DNA from: Paenibacillus sp. FSL H7-0357
GTDB lineage: Bacteria > Bacillota > Bacilli > Paenibacillales > Paenibacillaceae
NCBI RefSeq assembly: GCF_000758525.1
Contig: NZ_CP009241.1
Location: 2,976,001 to 3,040,000 of the forward strand
Reading direction: 5' to 3'
Length of the DNA: 64,000 bases
In this document: in pieces, positions 1 to 10,350 of the stretch
Numbering within the stretch: the first letter of the stretch is position 1
Layout of the letters: each line of letters starts with the position of its first letter
Notes under the pieces: model-generated
What the model was told of the DNA's origin: nothing
Database searches by the model: none
What the model saw: only the letters and a program-made list of their open reading frames with translations
Position numbers and translations under genes: made by a program

Positions 1-1
1 C

Positions 2-3000
2 AATGCGGGCCAAGTGATTACAAAGAAGTACCTGAAGGATGTCCAAACGTTCTCAATATTTGTGAACAAGAGTTCATCGGTGGCTGCTACAACTGGTACC
101 TTGTACTTTGATGACATCCAGGCGTTCAATGACGGAACAGGCGGAGTTCCCGATGGCGGTACGGCTGCAGGGCCTCAGCTTCTGTATGGATTTGAAACGG
201 ATACTGAGGGATGGACCATTGAGTCAAACACTGCAAGTGCAGAGCCGGTGACTGTAACCTCTGAGGCTTCTACAGAAGGCGCTCAGGCACTTCGCGTTGC
301 CTTTTCTCTTGCTGGAACTGAGTTCGAATTGACGAAAAATGTGACATTGGATTTGAGCGCTGTTGATACGCTAAGCGCAAAGGTAAAGCTTTCGAATGGA
401 ACAGCGAAGGCTCGTCTGTATATCAAGACGGGTTCCAATTGGACCTGGACAGACAGCGGACCGTTCGATGTGGACTCCACTGCATTTACCACCTTGTCGC
501 TGCCTCTTGCCGGAATTTCCGATTTAAGTCAGGTGAGGGTCATAGGCGTGAAGTTTGACAGCTTTAGCGGATCGGGCAATACTGCGGCTTATCTCGATGA
601 GGTACGAATTTCGACTGATAGCGTCATTCCCGAGAATCCGAATACAATCAAATTTGAGGCGGAGAGCGGCACTTTAAACGGAGGAGTAACTGTATCCACT
701 GAAAGTGGCGGGTTTTCCGGTACAGGCTATGTAACAGGCTTTAAGACTTCCGGGGACACTTTGCAGATTCCAGTCAATCTGGAGCGTGCCGGGACGTATA
801 TGCTTGCCATCCACTACAAAACAATAGGCGGAAGTAAAGTAAATACGGTCAAATTGAACGGTACAACCCTTGCCAATTACACCTTCGCTGAAGCGGGTGT
901 CTGGAAAGACGCTGTACTGGGACAATATGATTTTAAAGCGGGCGCCAATACGATCGAGATTGCGACTAGCTGGGGCTGGATGGATATCGACTATATTCAA
1001 CTGACTGGCGGGGGAGGACCAGTGACCTCTGTGAATCTGAAGTCATCAGGAGCTTCGGGTGCGGTTGACATCCCGGTAACGCTTTATGCGCTCGCAGACA
1101 ATTCGGCGGAATACCGCTTCCTGGCAAGAAAGGCAGGCGGCGAATGGGAGTATGTGAACAACTACAGCAAAAACTATTCCTATGTATGGGCGGCCCCTGG
1201 TTCAGGCGAATACGAATTGAAAGCATATGCGCGGCAAATTGGCTCCACAGCCGAATTCGATGCCGAGAGTGCGATTCTGGATTACACCGCACTGCCTGAT
1301 TACACTGGCAAGCCACTTGTGAATCCGATATTCAGCAGCCAAATGGTTTTGCAGCGAGACAAGGAAGTGTCGATCTGGGGCTGGGCGGAGCCTGGAACTG
1401 AGATAAGCGTCAAGCTTGATGCAACGGCCTTCACGGGAACTGCCGATGCTAACGGGAATTGGAATGTACCGATTGGAGTCAATCAAACAGGCGATTCTCA
1501 TACGATCACCGTGACAGGTGCGGGGCAGACAGTTACACTTACTGATGTTCTCTTCGGTGATGTATATCTGACATCCGGGCAGTCGAATATGGCATTTCCG
1601 ATGTCCCAGGTTACCAATGCGGCAACGGAAATCAGTAATGCGAATAACCCGAACATCCGTTTCTTTACCGTTCCGCAGCTGACCAGCCGGTACCCGGTTT
1701 CCATGGTTACAAGCGAGAAGAAATGGCAGGTGGCTTCGCCGGAAACAGTACCTGGGCTTACAGCAGTAGGTTATTTCTACGCGAAGAAGCTGACAGAGGA
1801 AACAGGCGTTCCAGTCGGAATTATTTTCTCTGCGGTAGGCGGAACAAAGATCGAGAACTGGACCAGCTATGAAACGCTCGAATCCATGCCTTCTTTGGCT
1901 CAGGCTGCTTTGGACATCAAGAGCGGAGCGGCGAACATAGATACAGCAACATCTCCAACAGCACTTTATAACGGGATGATTGCGCCGGTAGCCCCTTATA
2001 CGTTGAAGGGCGTACTGTGGTATCAGGGCTCGGCTAATTGGGGCGAGGCTCGTTATTACAAAGCGCTTCCTACGTTGATCAAGGATTGGCGTCAAACTTT
2101 TGGTGATGATCAATTACCGTTTACAATTGTTCAGCTTGCGGCATTCGGTACACTTCAAAGCGTTGACAATCCAGCACAACCCGATACCAACCTCGGTCAG
2201 CCGATCGTTCGGGATGCGCAGCTTCAGACAGTGCTGAACGATCCGCTTACGAGTCTGGTTGTAACGACAGATGTGGGTACGCCGGGAGATATTCATCCAA
2301 CCAATAAGCGAGACGTTGGCGAACGCGCCGCAATTAGTGCGTTGGGCAAAATCTATAATAAACCTATAGAATACTCCGGGCCTATCTATCAATCTATGGA
2401 GAAATCAGGAAACAAACTGATTCTTTCCTTTGATCATGCCGGATCGGGATTAATGGCAGGAGTAAAGGTGGATTTGGTGCCGGTAACGGAAGATACGAAC
2501 GGGCTTAAAGGCTTCGCGATTGCAGGTGCAGACGGCGTCTATCACTGGGCGGATGCACAAATCGTTGGCGACACGGTGGTCGTTTCTTCAGAGCAGGTCA
2601 GTGCCCCTGTTACAGTGAAATACAACTGGAATGATTCGCCAATAGGAAATCTATATAATAAAGATGGTTTGCCTGCTTCTCCTTTCAGAACCGACAATGT
2701 GTCGTATTTGTCCGTATTTGGCGGAAGCGGCTCCGGGTTCCATACACCTGGCGAAGCGGTAACCATCAAGGCACCTTCCAAGGCAGGCAAGAAATTCGAC
2801 AAATGGGTTGGGGACATCGGGGCGATTGCGGACCCTCTTTCCTCCAACACGACTCTTGTCATGCCAAATGAGCATTTCACGGAAGTGGGAGCTACGTATG
2901 CAGATAGTTCGGAACAGCCGGACAGCATTATGGCATATGCCAAGGATGCAGTCTTGACGGGCGCCGGAGCAAGTTTCAGTAAAACTCCTGTCAGCCCTGA

Positions 3001-6000
3001 CACTGAATATGCAGGAGATGGATATATCTGGTTTAGTGGGGACGGAACGGCCGATTTCACACTAAATATTCCGAGCAACGGTGAGTATGAATTGAGTTTT
3101 GGCTACTATATTCCAAACGGTTCGAAACATACATCTGTAAGTATTAATGGAGGTGCGTCCTCGGATATTACGATTCCGGATACCCAAGGTAAAGTGGCCG
3201 GGTTCTCACTGGGCAAGCAACAGCTAACGGCTGGTGCAAATGTTGTCAGCTTCGCCAAGGGCTGGGGATATTACGGAATTGAATATGTGAAGGCCGTTGC
3301 CGTTACCGAGACAGTTCCAAACAACACGATAGAGGCCGAAAGCGGTATCCTAACCGGGACAACAACAGTTGCGACTTCAATCGGCGGATATTCAGGGGAC
3401 GGGTACGTAGCCTTCAAAAACGACGGTTCCATTACTCTCACATATGACGCCAAAGCTGCGGGGAATTATGATTTGGTACTAGGATACAGCTCACCTTATG
3501 GCGACAAGAAGACCCAACTGACCATCAACAGTGGAGCAGCAGTAGAGTTAAACCTTGCTTCTTCAGGCTTCTTCACAGAGAGTGAAGCGATTCCTGTCAA
3601 TCTGGTTCAAGGTTCAAATACGATTCTGATCAATAGTGGCTGGGGCTATTACAACCTCGATTACATCAGACTGACCCCTTCCGTTGTTGTTGAGAATCCG
3701 AATATCATCAAATTTGAGGCGGAGAGCGGTACGTTAAATGGAGGAGTAACCGTGTCCACAGAAAGTGGCGGGTTTTCCGGTACAGGCTATGTAACAGGCT
3801 TCAAAACTTCCGGGGATACTTTGCAGATTCCGGTCAATCTGGAGCGTGCCGGGACGTATATGCTTGCTATCCACTACAAAACAGCAGGTGGAAGTAAAGT
3901 AAATCCGGTCAGCCTGAACGGTACGAGAATTGCTAATTATAACTTTGCCGAAACGAGCATCTGGAAGGATGCCATATTGGGGCAATATGACTTCACAGCG
4001 GGCGCTAATACCATCGATATTGGAACCGCTTGGGGTTGGATGGATATTGACTATATTCAACTGACTGGCGGGGGAGGGTCTGTGACCTCTGTAAATCTGA
4101 ATTCAGCAGCAGGAGCTTCAGGTGCGGTTGACACTCCAGTAACGCTATATGCGCTTGCTAACAATTCGGCAGAATATCGCTTCCTGGCAAGAAAGGCAGG
4201 CGGTGAATGGGAGTATGTGAACAACTATAGTAAAAACTATTCCTATTCATGGAAAGTGCCTGAACAAGGCGAATATGAATTGAAAGCCTATGCTCGGCAA
4301 ATTGGCTCCACAGCTGAATTCGATGCCGAGAGTGCGATTCTGAAATACACCGCCCTGCCTGATTATACTAGCAAGCCACTCGTGAATCCGATGTTCAGCA
4401 GCCATATGGTTTTGCAACGAGATAAGGATGTGGCGATCTGGGGCTGGGCGGATCCTGGAACTGGGATAAGCGTCAAGCTTGATAATACTACTTTCTCGGG
4501 AATTGCCGATTCAAATGGAAATTGGAAAGTATCGATAGGAGTAAACCAAACAGGCGCACCTCATACGATAACTGTGACGGGCGCGGGGAAGAACGCTACA
4601 TTTACCGATGTTCTCTTCGGCGATGTGTATCTAACATCCGGGCAGTCAAATATGGCGTTTCCGATGTCCAAGGTTACCAACTCAGCAACGGAAATCAGTA
4701 ATGCGAATAACCCGAACATCCGTTTCTTTACCGTTCCGCAGTTGACCAGCCGGTCTCCGGTCTCAATGGTTACAAGCCAGAAGCAATGGCAGGTTGCATC
4801 GCCGGATACGGTACCTGGGCTTACAGCAGTGGGTTATTTCTTCGCGAAGAAATTGACGGAGGAAACGGGTGTTCCAGTCGGAATTATTTTTTCTGCGGTA
4901 GGTGGAACAAAGATCGAGAACTGGACCAGCTGTGAAACGCTCGAAACCATGCCTTCTTTGGCTCAGGCTGCTCTGGACATCAAGAGCGGAGCAGCGAACA
5001 TAGATACGGCAACATCGCCAACAGTTCTTTATAACGGGATGATTGCACCAGTAGCCCCGTATAAGCTGAAGGGTGTGCTATGGTATCAAGGTTCAGCCAA
5101 TTGGGGTGAGTATCGTTATTACAATGCTCTTCCTGCGTTGATCAAGAATTGGCGTCAAACCTTTGATGATGAGCAATTGCCGTTTACAATTCTTCAGCTT
5201 GCAGCATACGGTGCACTTCAAAGCATTGACAATCCTGCACAACTCGAAAACAATCCCGGTGAGACGGTCATTCGGGATGCTCAGCTTCAGACGGTGCTGA
5301 ACGATCCGCTTACGAGTCTGGTTGTGACGACAGATGTAGGTACGCCGGAAGACATTCACCCAACCAATAAACAAGATGTTGGCGAACGCGCCGCAATTAG
5401 TGTGTTGGGCAAATTCTATAATAAATCGATAGAATACTCCGGGCCTATCTATCGTTCGGTAGAGAAGTCAGGAAATAAACTGATTCTTTCCTTTGATCAT
5501 ACCGGATCGGGATTAATGGCAGGAGTTAAGGTGGATTTGGTTCCGGTAACGGAAGATTTGAACGGGCTTAAAGGCTTCGCGATTGCAGGTGCAGACGGCG
5601 TCTATCACTGGGCGGATGCACAAATCGTCGGCGACACGGTGGTCGTTTCTTCGGAGCAGGTCAGTGACCCCGTTACAGTGAAATACAACTGGAATGACTC
5701 GCCAATAGGAAATCTATACAATAAAGATGGTTTGCCGGCCTCTCCTTTCAGAACCGACAAGGTATATTATTTGTCCGTATTTGGCGGAAGTGGCTCCGGG
5801 CCCCTTACACCTGGCGAAGCGGTAACCATCAAGTCACCTACCAAGGTGGGCAAGAAATTCGACAAATGGATCGGGGATATCGGGGCAATTGCAAACCCTT
5901 TTGCCTCCAGCACGACTCTTGTTATGCCAAATAAGTATTTCACGGAAGTGGCGTCCACGTTTGTAGAGGATGATGGGCAGACGGACAGCTTAATGGCATA

Positions 6001-7279
6001 TGCTAAGGATGCAATCCTGAACGGAGCAAGCTTCAAAAAAGTCCCTACCAGCCCTGACACCGAATATTCGGGAGATGGCTATGTCTGGTTTGGCGGAACA
6101 GACGGAACTGCCGATTTCACACTGACTGTTCCGAGCGACGGTGAGTACGAACTGAGTTTTGGTTACTATAATCCATACGTCGTAAATAAAAAAACATCTG
6201 TAAGCATAAATGGAGGTGCGTACTCGGATATTACGATTCCGAATAACGAAGGCAAAGTGGCTGAGTATTCACTGGGCAAGCTACAGCTGGTGGCTGGCGC
6301 TAATGTGATCAGCTTCGCCAAGGGCTGGGGGTATTACGGAATTGAATATGTGAAGGCGGTTGCCGTTACCAAGACAGTTCCGAACAACACGATAGAGGCC
6401 GAAAGCGGCACCTTAACCGGAACAGCAGCGGTTGCGACTTCTGTCGGCGGTTATTCAGGGGACGGATACGTAGCCTTCAAAAGCGATGGTTCCATTACTC
6501 TCAATTATGATGCCGAAACAGCGGGGAATTATGATCTGGTACTAGGATACAGCTCACCGAATGGCGACAAGAAGACCCAACTGGTTATTAACGGTGGAGC
6601 CGCAGTAAATGTAGACCTCGCTTCTTCAAGCTCATTTACAGATAGAGAAGCGATTCCTGTCAGTCTGGTTCAAGGTTTAAATACCATATTGATCAATAGC
6701 GGCTGGGGCTACTACAACATCGATTACGTTAAACTGACTCCTTCCGAGGAGGTTGTAGAACCATCGTTCCCTTCTTTGGTCTACGGATTTGAAGATCAGA
6801 CATTACAGGGCTTTGCTTTAAATACTGCCAGCAATAATCAGTATAATACAGCCTTGGCTACTAATCTTTCGGTTACGAACGCTGTGTACGCACAGGGCAA
6901 CTATTCAATTAAGGCAGATTTCAGCTTGGTTGCCGGCGGCGGATTGTTTCAAATCCGCCACGTAGGTCAAACCGATTTGTCCGGCGCTTCGACAATTACG
7001 GCTAAAGTGAAAATCGTACCTAGTGACGAGGGGACATCATTGGCTGGCGTAAGAGTCCATTTGTTTGCACAAAGCGGAGAGTCTTGGCAGGGCTGGACGA
7101 TCTCAGATCCGTTTACAACTCAATCTGCAGTAGATGAAAATGGATTTATGACCGTTTCGCTGGATATTAGTAGCCTAACAACTTTAAATTTCATGAAAGC
7201 ATTTGGACTTCAGGTCAGGACACTTTCCGGTCCAACTGGTCAAGCAACAATTTATGTGGATGAAATAACAATAAAGTAA
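2..7279 (+). CDS. giant exported protein with duplicated sialate O-acetylesterase-like modules (5' end outside window)
   Basis: The frame is open to the window edge, so the true start and any signal peptide lie upstream; at least 2,425 residues are visible. Numbering from the GTG at 14, domains in order: a beta-sandwich binding module (about 58-205), a CBM35-like module opening with FEAESGTLNGG (about 210-335), an SGNH esterase of the SASA type (about 430-880) with SGQSNM (Ser524) and DIHPTN (Asp759/His761), an InlB-like repeat with FDKWVGDIGA, and two more CBM35/CBM6-like modules. This whole block is then repeated (second Ser1545, His1782), and a final binding module ends the protein. SASA enzymes remove O-acetyl groups from sialic acids or other sugars; which acetylated glycan is used here is not visible. 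A hairpin terminator follows. Family call firm, substrate unknown. Confidence 0.85.
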   Translation, partial: NAGQVITKKYLKDVQTFSIFVNKSSSVAATTGTLYFDDIQAFNDGTGGVPDGGTAAGPQLLYGFETDTEGWTIESNTASAEPVTVTSEASTEGAQALRVAFSLAGTEFELTKNVTLDLSAVDTLSAKVKLSNGTAKARLYIKTGSNWTWTDSGPFDVDSTAFTTLSLPLAGISDLSQVRVIGVKFDSFSGSGNTAAYLDEVRISTDSVIPENPNTIKFEAESGTLNGGVTVSTESGGFSGTGYVTGFKTSGDTLQIPVNLERAGTYMLAIHYKTIGGSKVNTVKLNGTTLANYTFAEAGVWKDAVLGQYDFKAGANTIEIATSWGWMDIDYIQLTGGGGPVTSVNLKSSGASGAVDIPVTLYALADNSAEYRFLARKAGGEWEYVNNYSKNYSYVWAAPGSGEYELKAYARQIGSTAEFDAESAILDYTALPDYTGKPLVNPIFSSQMVLQRDKEVSIWGWAEPGTEISVKLDATAFTGTADANGNWNVPIGVNQTGDSHTITVTGAGQTVTLTDVLFGDVYLTSGQSNMAFPMSQVTNAATEISNANNPNIRFFTVPQLTSRYPVSMVTSEKKWQVASPETVPGLTAVGYFYAKKLTEETGVPVGIIFSAVGGTKIENWTSYETLESMPSLAQAALDIKSGAANIDTATSPTALYNGMIAPVAPYTLKGVLWYQGSANWGEARYYKALPTLIKDWRQTFGDDQLPFTIVQLAAFGTLQSVDNPAQPDTNLGQPIVRDAQLQTVLNDPLTSLVVTTDVGTPGDIHPTNKRDVGERAAISALGKIYNKPIEYSGPIYQSMEKSGNKLILSFDHAGSGLMAGVKVDLVPVTEDTNGLKGFAIAGADGVYHWADAQIVGDTVVVSSEQVSAPVTVKYNWNDSPIGNLYNKDGLPASPFRTDNVSYLSVFGGSGSGFHTPGEAVTIKAPSKAGKKFDKWVGDIGAIADPLSSNTTLVMPNEHFTEVGATYADSSEQPDSIMAYAKDAVLTGAGASFSKTPVSPDTEYAGDGYIWFSGDGTADFTLNIPSNGEYELSFGYYIPNGSKHTSVSINGGASSDITIPDTQGKVAGFSLGKQQLTAGANVVSFAKGWGYYGIEYVKAVAVTETVPNNTIEAESGILTGTTTVATSIGGYSGDGYVAFKNDGSITLTYDAKAAGNYDLVLGYSSPYGDKKTQLTINSGAAVELNLASSGFFTESEAIPVNLVQGSNTILINSGWGYYNLDYIRLTPSVVVENPNIIKFEAESGTLNGGVTVSTESGGFSGTGYVTGFKTSGDTLQIPVNLERAGTYMLAIHYKTAGGSKVNPVSLNGTRIANYNFAETSIWKDAILGQYDFTAGANTIDIGTAWGWMDIDYIQLTGGGGSVTSVNLNSAAGASGAVDTPVTLYALANNSAEYRFLARKAGGEWEYVNNYSKNYSYSWKVPEQGEYELKAYARQIGSTAEFDAESAILKYTALPDYTSKPLVNPMFSSHMVLQRDKDVAIWGWADPGTGISVKLDNTTFSGIADSNGNWKVSIGVNQTGAPHTITVTGAGKNATFTDVLFGDVYLTSGQSNMAFPMSKVTNSATEISNANNPNIRFFTVPQLTSRSPVSMVTSQKQWQVASPDTVPGLTAVGYFFAKKLTEETGVPVGIIFSAVGGTKIENWTSCETLETMPSLAQAALDIKSGAANIDTATSPTVLYNGMIAPVAPYKLKGVLWYQGSANWGEYRYYNALPALIKNWRQTFDDEQLPFTILQLAAYGALQSIDNPAQLENNPGETVIRDAQLQTVLNDPLTSLVVTTDVGTPEDIHPTNKQDVGERAAISVLGKFYNKSIEYSGPIYRSVEKSGNKLILSFDHTGSGLMAGVKVDLVPVTEDLNGLKGFAIAGADGVYHWADAQIVGDTVVVSSEQVSDPVTVKYNWNDSPIGNLYNKDGLPASPFRTDKVYYLSVFGGSGSGPLTPGEAVTIKSPTKVGKKFDKWIGDIGAIANPFASSTTLVMPNKYFTEVASTFVEDDGQTDSLMAYAKDAILNGASFKKVPTSPDTEYSGDGYVWFGGTDGTADFTLTVPSDGEYELSFGYYNPYVVNKKTSVSINGGAYSDITIPNNEGKVAEYSLGKLQLVAGANVISFAKGWGYYGIEYVKAVAVTKTVPNNTIEAESGTLTGTAAVATSVGGYSGDGYVAFKSDGSITLNYDAETAGNYDLVLGYSSPNGDKKTQLVINGGAAVNVDLASSSSFTDREAIPVSLVQGLNTILINSGWGYYNIDYVKLTPSEEVVEPSFPSLVYGFEDQTLQGFALNTASNNQYNTALATNLSVTNAVYAQGNYSIKADFSLVAGGGLFQIRHVGQTDLSGASTITAKVKIVPSDEGTSLAGVRVHLFAQSGESWQGWTISDPFTTQSAVDENGFMTVSLDISSLTTLNFMKAFGLQVRTLSGPTGQATIYVDEITIK
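632..6757 (+). repeat. in-frame tandem duplication, two copies of about 3.06 kb
   Basis: Copy 1 runs from 632 to 3691 and copy 2 from 3692 to about 6757. The offset is 3060 bp at the CBM35 start and 3063 bp at the esterase active sites, after one added codon. Long stretches are identical, both catalytic sites are kept, and differences are scattered and mostly conservative. The copies are therefore a duplication of an esterase plus binding-module unit under continued selection. Confidence 0.9.
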
Positions 7280-7360
7280 ATCTACTAGCACGAAACCCTC
7301 GGGTTCATTTCGAGGCCGCTGAAAAAGGTTAAGTTTGGACTTATGAAATGCCCAAAAATA

Positions 7361-7410
7361 AATAAAGGCGAAATTCCATTCAATTATGAATGAGAATTCG
7401 CCTTTATTTT
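7361..7410 (+). terminator. rho-independent terminator after the giant esterase gene
   Basis: Arms AATAAAGGCGAAATTC (7361-7376) and GAATTCGCCTTTATT (7394-7408) pair over about 15 bp with one bulged base, followed by a short T run. It lies 80 bp past the stop codon. Confidence 0.75.
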
Positions 7411-7749
7411 ATAGATTACTTCTTGTTTTCTACTTCAATAGTGTCATTATTCTTTTGAGATTTACTGCAACTATGGCCATTGCCCCTTGCATGTGCATGC
7501 CAACAAGACCTCGTCCACTCTGCCTTGATCCGCCATGGTCTGATCGACAATCCGTATTTTAGCCATAACGACCTGCAATGCCGATGGGTAGAGGAGAAGA
7601 GGTGGTACCGCACCTTTGATTATGTCAAGGGCGACGCAGAGTGCTTGGTTCAGGTTTACGGTTACTTTTTGGTCAACCAGATCCATAATAAAGGGTATCA
7701 TGCAGTTATTTACCGATGCGCTGGGTAGCTACAGAAGGAGGGGCATTCA
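7411..7749. other. intergenic region before the two-component system, no gene recognised
   Basis: Short open frames exist on both strands (for example 7480-7728 forward and 7471-7701 reverse), but none has a good ribosome binding site or a recognisable motif. The last 20 bases hold the AGAAGGAGGGG ribosome binding site of the histidine kinase. The rest is probably its promoter region or decayed sequence. Confidence 0.5.
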
Positions 7750-9507
7750 GTGAAATCATGCTTATTTCGATGGAATGACTTAAGATTAAGGTATAAATTA
7801 ATGGTTGTATATTTTGCTGTCGTTTTTATCCCGGTCATGCTGACTAATTCCGCTTTCTATTGGAAAACTGCCGAGAGTGTGCAGAGGCAAAAGACCGCTG
7901 ATTACCATTTGTCCTTGGAAAAGAATAAGGAAACCTTTCAAAAAATGATTGAAGGATTGATTGGTTACTCCTCTGCACTGTATAGCGATGTTTCCTTATA
8001 CAATTCACTGGACACCTCATATACCGATGAGGATGCCATGCTTCAGGCCTACAACACCGTCATCAACCCTGCATTAAACCGCTTCGTGCCTATCGAAAAA
8101 CAACTATATAACGCCTATGTGTATACGAATAACCCTACCTTGATTTCAGCAGGGGTGTTGAAACCACTGTTGAAGGACAAGGATCTGGAGGTATTGTACG
8201 AGGAACTGAAGAACGATCAAGCTCCCGGCAAGCTGTTGGTGTACACGAATCCCTCTGTATGTGAGGACCAGACCATTTCCCCGACGAAAGGTGCGTGTGG
8301 ACAGCTTTACCTTAGCATTATCCGCAAATTGGATTTCTATAAAGGGTATAGCAATTACGATAAGCTGCTCAAAATTGACATCATACCGCAGTTTTTAGAG
8401 AATACCTTGCAAGACAATTCAAGTTCAAGGCTTGTATATTTGTTGAACCCGGAGGAAATCGTGGTTTTTTCGTCGGGGGGCAAAGCTGTTGGGGAAGTGT
8501 TAGGGGAGCAAAAGACTGATCATACTATGGTGTTGTCCAGAAACTTTGATAACGTGAGCTTTTTGAAAGGCTGGAAGATGGTCGGAGTTTACCCTGATAA
8601 TCAGGCTTTGCAAGCAGTATTAAAATCCCAGTCGTTTATCTTGTATCTTACGATCGTGAATTTTTTGTTTCCAAGTGTTTTTATTTTTCAGTTCTCCCGC
8701 TCATTGAATACAAGAATTGGACTTTTGCTGAAGCAGATTAAACGAGTGAAAAACCAGAGGTTTGAGCCTCTCCCCATAAAGCCCTCTACCGATGAAATCG
8801 GCCAGCTAACAGAAGAATTCAATCGGATGACCGTGCAAATCAGCAGGCTGATTCAGGATGTGTACTTGGCGGAGCTTGATCGCAAGCAGGCTCAGTTTAA
8901 TGCGCTGCAAAGCCAAATCAATCCACATTTCCTGTTCAATACGTTGGAATCCATTCGCATGAATTGCGTGAGCAACGGAGAATTGAAAACGGCTTCAATC
9001 ATCCGCAGGCTGGCAAAAGGCTTTAGAAGGTCTATCGAGTGGGGGAATGACCGGATTCCGTTGAGGGAAGAGATGGATTTTGTCTCTGATTTTTTGGAGA
9101 TTCAGAAATTTCGCTTCGAGCAGCGGTTTAGCTACCAGTTGTCCATGGATGATTCTGCATTGAATATTCTGATCCCAAAGCTGAGCATCCTGCCGCTAGT
9201 GGAGAATGCCTGTATTCATGGAATCGAGAACAGCGGAAAAACGGGTCTCATTCAGGTATCTGCGCATATTCATGATGGCGTGCTTGTGATTGAGGTAACC
9301 GATAACGGACTGGGCATGGATGAAGAGGACATGGAAAATCTGAGGGATTTTATGGAAAAAGGTGTCAATTATGGGCGCCATGTTGGTCTGAAAAATGTCC
9401 ATGATCGACTAAAATGGCACTTCGGATTAGCAGCCGTTTTAAATATTGATTCTAAAGCAGGTGAAGGAACATCCGTCAAGATTTATGTTCCTGTTAGCGA
9501 GGAGTGA
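7750..9507 (+). CDS. YesM-type sensor histidine kinase
   Basis: 585 residues, GTG start placed by AGAAGGAGGGG about 8 bases upstream. Topology: membrane segment about 15-37, extracellular sensor region, second membrane segment about 295-317, HAMP region, then a His_kinase domain with INPHFLFNTLESIR (phospho-acceptor His393) and an HATPase domain with LVENACIHG (N box) and DNGLGM (G box). This is the LytS/YesM class, which in Bacillota senses extracellular carbohydrates or a partner binding protein. The next gene is its response regulator, starting 1 base after the stop, and an importer follows, so it probably controls uptake of an oligosaccharide. The ligand cannot be read from sequence. Confidence 0.93.
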   Translation: MKSCLFRWNDLRLRYKLMVVYFAVVFIPVMLTNSAFYWKTAESVQRQKTADYHLSLEKNKETFQKMIEGLIGYSSALYSDVSLYNSLDTSYTDEDAMLQAYNTVINPALNRFVPIEKQLYNAYVYTNNPTLISAGVLKPLLKDKDLEVLYEELKNDQAPGKLLVYTNPSVCEDQTISPTKGACGQLYLSIIRKLDFYKGYSNYDKLLKIDIIPQFLENTLQDNSSSRLVYLLNPEEIVVFSSGGKAVGEVLGEQKTDHTMVLSRNFDNVSFLKGWKMVGVYPDNQALQAVLKSQSFILYLTIVNFLFPSVFIFQFSRSLNTRIGLLLKQIKRVKNQRFEPLPIKPSTDEIGQLTEEFNRMTVQISRLIQDVYLAELDRKQAQFNALQSQINPHFLFNTLESIRMNCVSNGELKTASIIRRLAKGFRRSIEWGNDRIPLREEMDFVSDFLEIQKFRFEQRFSYQLSMDDSALNILIPKLSILPLVENACIHGIENSGKTGLIQVSAHIHDGVLVIEVTDNGLGMDEEDMENLRDFMEKGVNYGRHVGLKNVHDRLKWHFGLAAVLNIDSKAGEGTSVKIYVPVSEE

Positions 9508-9508
9508 G

Positions 9509-10243
9509 ATGATGCTAAAAACCATTATTGTCGATAACGAGCCGAAAGTGAGGGAAGGACTGAAAAAGATCATCCCTTGGGAGACATTTGGCTTTACATT
9601 ATGCGGTGATGCTGAAGACGGCAAGCAGGCCCTTGTGCTAATTGAACGTGAAAGGCCCTCTTTAGTAATCACAGATATCCGAATGCCGTTGTTGAGTGGA
9701 TTGGATTTGATGATGGAGGTTTCGGGCCGATTTGATTGCCAATTTGTCGTGATTTCTGGTTACGGCGAATTTGATTATGCCCAAAGGGCGCTGAAATATG
9801 GCGCTATCGATTATATTTTAAAGCCCATCGATGAGGAACAATTAATTGAAGCCCTTCAGCGCACACGGTGTCGTATTGCGCTTGCTAATAATTCCTTGCC
9901 ACTAGAAATACCGGGGAATGTAGTGCAGAATAGCGAAGCAGTAGAAGAGGTCATCCGGTATATTCGAGAGCATTATAAGGAACCGTTAATGATAAAAGAG
10001 ATAGCGGATAAGGTTTTTCTGAATCCCATTTATTTGGGTCAGCTCTTTAAAAAGCAAACCGGAAGCTATTTTAATAATTTTGTTCATCAAATCAGAGTGG
10101 AAGAAGCTAAAAAAAAATTGAAAGGCTCATCCAATAAAATAGCAGATATTGCGTTATCTGTGGGTTACAGCGATTCCGATTATTTCGTCCAGCAGTTTAA
10201 AAAACTGGTTGGCTGCACCCCCTCTCTTTATCGGGGGAAATGA
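9509..10243 (+). CDS. compact YesN-type response regulator (receiver plus AraC HTH)
   Basis: 244 residues. The ATG at 9509 (or the adjacent ATG at 9512) follows the GGAG at 9501-9504, which lies within the end of the kinase gene; in-frame extension further upstream would overlap the kinase and is unlikely. Receiver domain residues 1-120 with acidic pocket VDNEP, phospho-acceptor Asp56 in TDIRMP and Lys in LKPID. AraC-type DNA-binding domain residues about 145-244 with EIADKVFLNPIYLGQLFKK and a second helix pair near SVGYSDSDYFVQQFKK. Usual YesN proteins are about 500 residues with a long central linker domain; here the two domains are almost directly joined. Expected to activate the downstream importer when phosphorylated. 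Confidence 0.92.
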   Translation: MMLKTIIVDNEPKVREGLKKIIPWETFGFTLCGDAEDGKQALVLIERERPSLVITDIRMPLLSGLDLMMEVSGRFDCQFVVISGYGEFDYAQRALKYGAIDYILKPIDEEQLIEALQRTRCRIALANNSLPLEIPGNVVQNSEAVEEVIRYIREHYKEPLMIKEIADKVFLNPIYLGQLFKKQTGSYFNNFVHQIRVEEAKKKLKGSSNKIADIALSVGYSDSDYFVQQFKKLVGCTPSLYRGK

Positions 10244-10350
10244 GGAACAATGTTAAATTTGTCAGGTATACTCCTAAGATGTCGCGGGTACGGAATCTCC
10301 CGAATTCTTGATATGATTTGTAATGTCAAAAACATAAGGAGGTTAACGAT

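Noticed and set aside
7471..7728. Overlapping 76- to 82-codon frames on both strands between the giant esterase and the kinase
   Set aside because: No ribosome binding site, no motif, and the two strands compete; could be a decayed gene but cannot be supported.
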